A DNA stretch of 64,000 nt. It comes from Hygrocybe punicea (Eukaryota; Basidiomycota; Agaricomycetes; Agaricales; Hygrophoraceae). Below the pieces are notes generated by a model. That model did no database searches. It worked only from the letters and a program-made list of their open reading frames with translations, and was not told where the DNA came from. A program made the translations under genes and the position numbers. This document shows positions 56,867 through 64,000 of the stretch, in pieces. The DNA lies in the NCBI GenBank assembly GCA_963556145.1, contig OY744466.1, positions 3,100,001-3,164,000 on the forward strand. The letters run 5' to 3'. How positions within the stretch are numbered: position 1 is the stretch's first letter; every line of letters starts with the position of its first letter.

Positions 56867-58043
56867 GTGTCACCAGCAACCCCAGCAACAGGATATTTAT
56901 TAGCAGAAAAGTCAAAATTCCAGGAGATTTCTAACAGATTATTGGATGTCGAGCTTCATACACTGGCTGACATTTCCAAAAGAATGGAAAATGGTGATAA
57001 AGTAACACGAGAAACAGATGAGGAAAAATTGTGTTTCAAACTCATTAATGATATTGATCATGTTGGAGGTGGTGTAAAAGGATCTGTCACCAGCAAAAAA
57101 TATATGCGCAATGAAATTTGGTCTTTAATTTCATTTGTTGGTGCACCCTCTTGGTTTATTACATTTGCTCCTGCCGACAACAAACATCCAATCTCATTAT
57201 ATTTTGCAGATACCAAAGAAACATTCAATCCTGTTCTAAGAGATTATAATGAAAGATATCGATTAATTACCCACAATCCAGTGGCTGGTGCAAGATTTTT
57301 TTATTTTATGACACAATTATTCATTAAGCATATACTTGGTGTTGGAGAAAACCATCCAGGAATATATGGCAATACAGAAGCATATTATGGAACAGTTGAA
57401 CAACAAGGACGGTTGACATTGCATATGCATATGCTCTTGTGGCTTAAAGGAGTATTATCACTGCAACAAATCAGAGACAGAATAATGGATCCAAACTCTG
57501 ATTTTCAACAAAGATTGTTGGAGTATCTTGAGAGTGTGCATATTGGAGAATTTCTTACTGGATCCATGGCTGAGGTCAAAGCCAAAATTGAAAAAAACAG
57601 TCATGATCATGATTACAAAGATCCTACTCAGACATTACCAGATGCACCACCACCTATGTGCAATAAGCTGGATCATGTTTGCAATGACCATTGTTCCAAT
57701 AAATCACATCTTCATGTCTGGTGGAACAAATTTTCAAGTACAGTTGATGATACAATTATGCGGTCCAATATGCATAACTGTGGTAGAAATATGTCAACTG
57801 GCGAGAAGGCCAACAAAAAAGATAAACCAACATGTATGACCAAGCATGGAAAATGCAAAACTAGATTTCCAAGACAGACCTTTGAACAGACTCAAGTTGA
57901 TCCTAAATCAGGAGCTTTGAACATGAAAAAAGACGAAGCTTGGATTAATACATTGACACCATGCATAACATATCTTCTCTGGTGCAACTCAGATGTGACC
58001 AGTCTTCTCTCTAGGGATCCGCACGGGTATGTGAAGAAAATAG

Positions 58044-58116
58044 TGGCCACACCAGGGTTTGAACCGGGGACCTCCCCAATACATGAGGGTAGCTCTACCA
58101 ACTGAGCTATGTGACC
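58044..58116 (-). tRNA. tRNA-like sequence, tRNA-Thr(TGT)-like, probably a pseudogene
   Basis: Exactly 73 nt in minus sense. The acceptor stem GGTCACA/TGTGGCC pairs over 7 bp (one G-U). The A box TAGCTCAGTTGGTAGAGC and B box GGTTCAAACCC are good. The anticodon stem keeps only three pairs, position 33 is A instead of T, the T stem has one C-T mismatch, and position 34-36 reads TGT. No poly-T terminator follows directly. It may be a captured tRNA or the head of a SINE. Confidence 0.5.
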
Positions 58117-58344
58117 GGTTACAATGGGAGTTAGGATATCTAACATATACCCTAAGGCAGACCTTAGTTCACTTCTTAACCATCCGCTACTGTGTAGTGC
58201 TGTAGCTCCGGTGTTGATTAACCTGCCATTAGGTGGAACCATTGGATCTTAGCTCTGTTGAAAGTGACTACTACATCACCACTTCCAACAGGGTAACCCC
58301 CAGGTTTTTTTTGGTGACCCGTACCCAACCTGCCATAATACCCA

Positions 58345-58713
58345 TAGTGTTGCCATGGCTATAGCCGATGTTTTTAAAAATTGCCTTTTTAGGCTAGTAA
58401 AATTAGGCAAAATTATGAAAATATTTGAGGAGATGGGCAAAGCCAAAAGCTGGGGGGTCACTTAAGGGTGCTAAGAATTTGGTGCCCAATCTTCAGAGTT
58501 ATTCAACCATAGCTGTTGAGCCTAGCCAGCTACCATCCAACAGCTATCCCTGAAGAACCCTGAGAATTGAGCCCCAAATCCTTAGCACCCTTAAGTGACC
58601 CCCCAGCTTTTGGCTTTGCCCATCTCCTCAAATATTTTCATAATTTTGCCTAATTTTACTAGCCTAAAAAGGCAATTTTTCAAAAAACATCGGCTATAGC
58701 TGTGGCAACACTA
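58345..58713. mobile_element. 369-bp foldback hAT-type MITE nested in the 58012-59638 element
   Basis: The ends are TAGTGTTGCCATGGCTATAG and CTATAGCTGTGGCAACACTA, and pairing continues inward (AATTTTGCCTAA, AAAAGCTGGGGGGTCACTTA). Flanks are AATACCCA (58337-58344) and AATACCCG (58714-58721), an 8-bp duplication with one mismatch. Confidence 0.85.
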
Positions 58714-58819
58714 AATACCCGTACCTGCACGTGGGTACGGGTTTATCCGCGGGTTTACCCCACGGGTTGTAAAAAATGTATATATATTAATTATATAATA
58801 AAATACAAAAATATAAATA

Positions 58820-59175
58820 AATAAAATAAGAGTGGGAGGGGGAGAGTGGGAGAGGAGGGGAGAGGAGAGGAGAGGCGGGAGGGGATGGGGGGGAGAGGGA
58901 GAGACGGGAGGGGAGGGGGACAGGGTGGTGGTGGCCGTGACTGACCTCGTCGTCCTCGTCCTCGTCCTCGTCCCCGTCGTTGTCTCCGTCATCATCCTCG
59001 TCGTCCTCGTCCCCGTCGTCCTCATCCTCGTCGTCCCCGTCCTCGTCTCCGTCCTCGCTGTCCCTGTCCCCATCTCCGTCCTCGTCGTCTCCGTCCTCGT
59101 CTCCGTCCTCGTCGTCATTGTCGTCGTCTCTGTCATTGTCGTCATTGTCGTCATCTTGGTCCTGGTCCTCGTCGT
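58820..59175. repeat. GGGAGAGG and CGTCGTCCTCGTC low-complexity core
   Basis: Plus-strand purine tract (58830-58925) followed by a TCGTCCTCGTCG hexamer-like array. It resembles the arms of the 24740-32300 foldback element. Open frames here are not genes. Confidence 0.8.
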
Positions 59176-62100
59176 TGCCGCGGTGGTGGTGGTGGCCGTT
59201 CCTCATCGTCGTCGTCTTCCTGTCATCCGCGGAGGGGGCGCCGGTCTCGCAGCCCGTCGTTATCGTCCTCGTCGTCCTCGTTTGTGCGCGTAGTGTTGGT
59301 GTTGGTGGCGCGTGGGTTGTTGGTGGTGATGCGGTCAGAGACGCGTGACCGCGTTTGTTGAGGCGTGACCCAGTGACCGTAAGTCACATGGTCCATGCGC
59401 CATTTCACTCCTATATAAGACGGCTCAAAATCCCACTTCGATCCCTCAAAAAATAGTTTAATTATAGTAGTTACTTAATAATAATAAATTTTACTATCTA
59501 ACATGAAGTGATGGGCTACCCACGGGTCAGCCATGGGTCACGGGTTTCTCGCGGGTTCCGATTTGGCTACCCGTACCCAACCCCGACGGGTCACGGGTAC
59601 AAAACCCGCACGGGTCCCTATACCCCTGCATATGCCTACTTCTCTCAGGTACTGCTATCAAGGCTATAGTGGCATATGTTACTGATTATGTTACAAAACC
59701 TGGTCTGAAAACATACACTATCTTTGACTCTATTCGAAGTGTTTTTACCAAAAATTCTGAAATGCTGGGAGGATCCATGAAACAAAAAGACAAAGCTAGA
59801 CGTTTGATAACACAGATAATTAATTCATTGACATCAAAGATGGAAATAGGTGGTCCAATGGCATCTTTGTATCTGCTAGGTAATCCAGATCACTATACAA
59901 GCCACAAGTTTGTAACAGTGTATTGGAAAAGTTATGTGAGAGAAACAATGAAGGTGTTCAAATCTGACAAGGATACTGCTGAAAACATTGAGACAGACAA
60001 GGTTCTCTTGCAAAAAAACCAAAACCGATATGTTGGCTTTACGGCAGTCCATGATTACATGTATAGACCAGATATCCATAACATTACATGCCTATATGAA
60101 TGGATACAAATGGCAAGACAAGTAAAAATACCTACTCCAACACAGAAAAATCATAATGCTCAAAACAGTGATGATGAGTTGGACTTGATTGATTCAAATG
60201 CAAAAAATCAACAATATGAAGGAACAGCTGAATGTAATCTCAGTTCAGCAGGCGATATTGATGATGATGAGCTCAATTTGGCAAACAATGAGAATAGAGT
60301 TGACAGTTCAAATGAAAATAGTGATTACAGTAGTAGTTATGATAGCAACACTGATTCAAGTGGGTCTATTATTGCTAATGAAGATGGAAATGACATTTCT
60401 AAAGAGGATAGTGATAATGCTAGCAATATCAATGGAACATCAGATTCAATTGGTTCCGATGACACAGACAATAAACAGGCTCATAAACATTTTTTGTCAG
60501 CTCATCCATTACATGGAACACACTGGATAGAATATCATTCATCATATAAAAAAGTTGTGCCTAACTTTGTAGGAGGTTCACTTCCAAGAAGAGATCGAGG
60601 AGATAGAGAGTATTACTGTGCTACCATGTTAACTTTATTCAAGCCCTGGAGAACAGGCCAAGATCTTAAGAATAACAATGAGTCATGGGATGAGGCATTC
60701 ACAGATTATAAATTTACATCACGACAAATCCAAATAATGGATCATTTTAATATTAGATATGAATGCAATGATGCTCAAGATGATTATTCAGCTCAGCTCA
60801 AAAAGGGTGATGCTACAGCTGGTATATTTCATTCTTGGATGACATCAGAAGAAATGGATAACATGGATGAATTCAATGAGAATGGTCATGGTGATGATTT
60901 TGGTGATGAGGATGGAATTGATAATGAGGATTATGGATTAAATAAATACTTGACCCTTAAATCAAAAGGAAGACTAATCAATGCACAAATGAATGCCACT
61001 GAAGATAGTGTCAGAAATGCTGGTTGGCTGGATTTCAGTCCTGATGGCATCAATGCAATTGATACTTCTCCACTTAAGCCTGAAATCATACAGCCTGGTG
61101 GTAAATGGAAAACAGAGGTTCAAGATAAAAGACAAGAAATCATTGCTGATAGAAATGCACGTGTCGCTAATGCTGAACAAACCAGAAAAACTCATGCGTC
61201 TGAAAATGACGTTAAAGTTGTTGACCAGTCATATTTAAAACATGATTTCAAAGCAAAGATGCAAGTTGTTCAGAAATTAATAGATGGCACAGTTACTCTT
61301 TTCAAATTAAATACTGAACAACAAAGAGCATTTAGAATTGTTGCTAATCACACTGTGACTTTAAATTCAGATCAGCTAAAAATGTATCTAGGTGGCATGG
61401 GTGGAACTGGCAAAAGTCAAGTAATCAAAGCACTCAAGCATTTGTTTGAACATAGACATGAATTACATCGTCTTGTTATACTGGGTCCAACTGGAACATC
61501 TGCAGCATTACTGGGTGGCTCAACTTACCACTCATTCCTAGGCATTCGCATGAATAATGATACCGGTAATCAAAGTGTAACAATTGCTCAAGTGAGAGCA
61601 AGGCTAGAGGGAATTGATTATATTTTCATAGATGAAGTATCTATGTTGGCATGTCACGAGTTATACAAAATCAGCTCACAGCTTGCCAAAGCTCTTAATG
61701 TATTTAATGTGCCATTTGGAGGCATTAATATTATTTTTGCAGGAGATTTTGCACAACTGCCACCTGTTGGAGGTGCATCTTTATATAGTGGTTCAGTAGG
61801 AACACAAATAGATTCTGGCCTGAAGCCACATTATCAAGAAGCAGCTATTGGCAAAGCACTGTGGCATCAGATCACAACAGTTGTCATGTTGAGAGAAAAT
61901 ATGCGTCAAAAGACACAAACACCTGATGATGCATCATTGCGAACAGCTTTAGTGAACATACGATATGGTGCATGCACCCCTGAAGACATCAGATTTCTGA
62001 GAAAGAGAATTGCTGGCAAACGCTCAGATCAGCCAAATGTTGCTGCAAAAAACTTCAGAAATGTTGCTATCATCTGTGGGGTGCACTCTCAAAAAGACAG

Positions 62101-63219
62101 AATCAACCAGCTTGGATGTGAGCGTTTTGCGGAGGATACAAATCAAAAGTTGACCCACTTCTACTCTATGGACAAATGGGGCAAAGAAAGTGATTCAGCT
62201 AATAAAACCAAATGGGGGAAATCCCAAGTGACATCAAAGACAATTCACAAATCAAATCAGATTAATTTTGATGAACAACTTGAGATTTGGAAACTCAACC
62301 ATGGAGCAACTGAACACTTTCCTGGAAAGCTTCCATTGTGTCTTGGCATGCCTGTGATGATCCGAAACAATGATGCAACTGAATTATGCATCACCAAAGG
62401 CCAGGAAGGCATTGTTGTTGGCTGGCAATCAATCAAAGGCCCTCATGATAAACGTGTTCTTGACACACTCTTTGTGAAATTGGATAATCCACCTCAATTG
62501 GTTCAAATACCCGGTCTACCAGATAATGTTGTTCCTATTGTGAAGAGCACAAAAACAATTCACTGTCTATTTCCAAGTGACCTAAAAGAATCTGTTGAAA
62601 GACAACAAGTATGGGTGCTGCCCAACTTTGCTATGACAGCTCATGCATCTCAGGGAAAAACCCACCCTTACAATGTTGTACATTTAAACAGCTGTTTTTC
62701 ACACATGTCCTATTACACAGCTCTGTCTAGAAGTGCAAGTGCAGCAGGCACCATCATTATCCAAGGTTTTGACCCCAATGTTATTACGAGAGGTTGCAGT
62801 GGCTATCTTAGACAAGAATTCAGGGAACAAGAAATATTAGATGATATCACAAGGCTTAGATATGAAGGACAACTACCTGATCACTTAAATGGGCAACTCC
62901 ACAATACCTTGATTCGTCAATATCAATTATGGAAAGGCACTGATTATGTCCCTGCCAAAGTAGATGCAGCATTAAGATGGTCTGCCAGAGATCCACTACC
63001 TATGCTTCCTGTGGTTGTTGACAGTTCATGGCAACTCATTGGAAAATCCACTGATGGAAAAGCTAAGCAAAATTCACTTCAACAGGCCAGTCTTGGTTTT
63101 GTGGCCGTAAAAGGAAGCTCACCAGTAAAGCAAAATTTGAAACGTACTTATGATGAACATGATGAGACACAACTTTTGAGTAGGAAAAAGAGAATTATAA
63201 CTCATGAAGGCCAGTTGCA

Positions 63220-64000
63220 CTATTCTTACTCCTCGTGGCATACATTGGGATGAAAACATCTGGAGTTGTGCATATGATTCACTCTTTGTTATTTTGTACA
63301 ATATATGGGCAGAACATCCTGTAAGTTGGACAACAAGATTTCAGTCAATTGGAAACATTTATCTGTCAACACTTGTACATGGGTTTAACATGATGGCATC
63401 ACAATTGAGCTTTGAAAATGTAAGAAATGCAGTGAGAATGAAACTCCATGCCAAGAATCCAGAACAATTTCCCATGGGTGCTACTGGCATCAGCGTTGCT
63501 ACACTATGTATGGAAATGCTGAAACCACAAGATTGTATTGCATCTTCACAGCTCATTTGTTCTCATTGTGATTATGAAGGTCCAGAAAAAGATGACAAAC
63601 TTACCTATGTATTGCATGCTGATCCATCAGTTTCTGGCTCAACATCTGATTGGGTGCAAACCATTGCATATAATGTTAGAAATAAATGTCCACAATGTAA
63701 TGTTTCAATGATGCGTACCATATACTATACAAAAACACCTGATTTGCTAGTATTAGAATATCCCAACATAAACATGATTACCAGCCATCAAATAACTGTA
63801 AATGTAAATGAAAAGTCAGTAAATTTGCATCTAAGAGGTATTGTATATGCTGGAGGATATCACTTTACATCTCGATTCATATCAGAAGATGGAACAATTT
63901 GGTATCATGATGGAATGACAATGGGAGCAACATGTAAGCAAAATGGCCACATTGGTATGATGTTGGATGATGATTTTAAAAGATATGAAAATAAAATTCT
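63220..64000 (+). CDS. USP-like peptidase domain of H6, partial at window end
   Basis: In the frame one base after the helicase frame: WDENIWSCAYDS (Cys codon 63267-63269), VSWTTRFQSIGNIYLSTL, GATGISVATLCMEML, pairs CSHC and CPQC, LLVLEYPNI, His box YAGGYHFTSRFI and WYHDGMTMG. All catalytic-type residues seen in H2 are kept, and the frame is open to the window end. The upstream shift (near 63220) separates it from the helicase; programmed frameshifting is unlikely but not excluded. Confidence 0.65.

Larger units (their letters stand above)
58012..59638. mobile_element. Non-autonomous hAT-type element inserted in the H6 Rep gene
   Basis: It is bounded by a perfect 8-bp duplication CTTCTCTC (58004-58011 and 59639-59646). 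The left end is TAGGGATCCGCACGGGTA; the right end in reverse reads TAGGCATATGCAGG, then GTATAGGGACCCGTGCGGG. ACCCGTGACCCG and CACGGGT motifs crowd both ends. The core has GGGAGAGG-rich and CGTCCTCGTCGT-rich tracts. It also carries a nested MITE and a tRNA-like sequence. Joining the flanks restores the SLLSGTA codons seen in H2 and H5. Confidence 0.85.
56867..63253 (+). pseudogene. Helitron Rep-helicase polyprotein of H6, split only by a hAT-type element
   Basis: Coding homology begins abruptly at GYLLAEKSKF (about 56885), so the N-terminal half is missing. Part one (to 58011) has APSWFITFAPAD, NPVAGARFFYF, HUH motif LTLHMHMLLWL (about 57415-57447) and CNSDVTSLLS. Part two (from 59639) has AYVTDYVTKPGLKTY (two-tyrosine), an acidic Ser/Asp linker, GGSLPRRDRGDREYYC, Walker A GGMGGTGKSQ (about 61392), FIDEVSM (about 61627), FAGDFAQLPPVGG, LRENMRQKTQ, AMTAHASQGK (about 62632) and YYTALSRSA. 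The inserted 1627 bp plus one 8-bp duplication is 1635 bp, divisible by three, so the two parts are in one frame and the Rep and helicase are one protein. The frame ends at 63253 through a +1 shift near 63220, after which the peptidase continues. Confidence 0.8.

Noticed and set aside
57892..58242. 116-codon minus-strand frame with GHIAQLVELPSCIGEVPGSNPG
   Set aside because: This is the typical conceptual translation of a tRNA-like sequence, not a protein.

Overview
The window looks like a transposon-packed, gene-poor stretch of a basidiomycete (agaricomycete mushroom-type) genome. The host-like genes have short GT-AG introns and belong to mushroom-expanded families: a DUF6698-type gene, a TET/JBP-like dioxygenase, and a protein with a histone H3-like tail. 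The dominant content is at least six copies or fragments of one Helitron-type family. It encodes a HUH/two-tyrosine Rep domain, a PIF1-type helicase and a ubiquitin-specific-protease-like cysteine peptidase. A 100-base N run at 28148-28247 marks a scaffold join.

Layout. 1-5031: Helitron copy H1 (minus strand, runs off the left edge). 5034-9344: a small spliced gene and a spliced TET/JBP-like gene (minus), then degenerate satellite. 8804-11505: an H3-tail/PHD-like gene split by a hAT-type element (9345-10468). 11640-13735: repeat arrays and relics of Helitron H3. 13737-14028: a Rep sliver of H3 into which the 10.4-kb element H2 (14029-24430, plus strand) is inserted. H2 is the only copy with both ends visible. 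24431-24728: foldback MITE. 24740-32300: a 7.5-kb foldback (palindromic) element with 3-4 kb arms built of minisatellites; its centre contains the gap, and a hAT-type element sits in the right arm only. 32999-33440: conserved-hypothetical pseudogene. 33597-34929: non-autonomous element G1. 36803-37683: hAT-type element just upstream of the DUF6698-type gene (37693-39140). 39350-41668: tandem non-autonomous element G2. 41669-48240: truncated Helitron H4 (minus) carrying a TRIM-like LTR element (45712-47600). 49053-56183: Helitron H5, decayed. 56184-56866: end fragment of another copy. 56867-64000: Helitron H6, whose Rep-helicase frame is interrupted only by a hAT-type element (58012-59638).

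The Helitron family has unusual ends that recur at ten or more places. The gene-upstream end starts TACGAGTTCTT and folds into a hairpin. The gene-downstream end finishes with GGCCCTCTAAACAAG and carries an internal, offset copy of the same inverted repeat. Flanks fit insertion between two T residues. This matches the published description of Helitron2/Helentron-type non-canonical Helitrons (asymmetric terminal inverted repeats, TT target), and G1/G2 look like their non-autonomous derivatives. Each coding copy encodes, in order, a SAP-like segment, 7-9 tandem 19-residue repeats, a DUF6570-like segment, Helitron Rep, PIF1 helicase and a USP-like peptidase.

The hAT-type insertions leave 8-bp target duplications and share a plan of self-complementary subterminal repeats around a GC-rich microsatellite core. 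Several sequences show CpG-to-TpG/CpA decay consistent with cytosine methylation or a RIP-like process. All functional assignments are from motif reading alone; no database search was possible.
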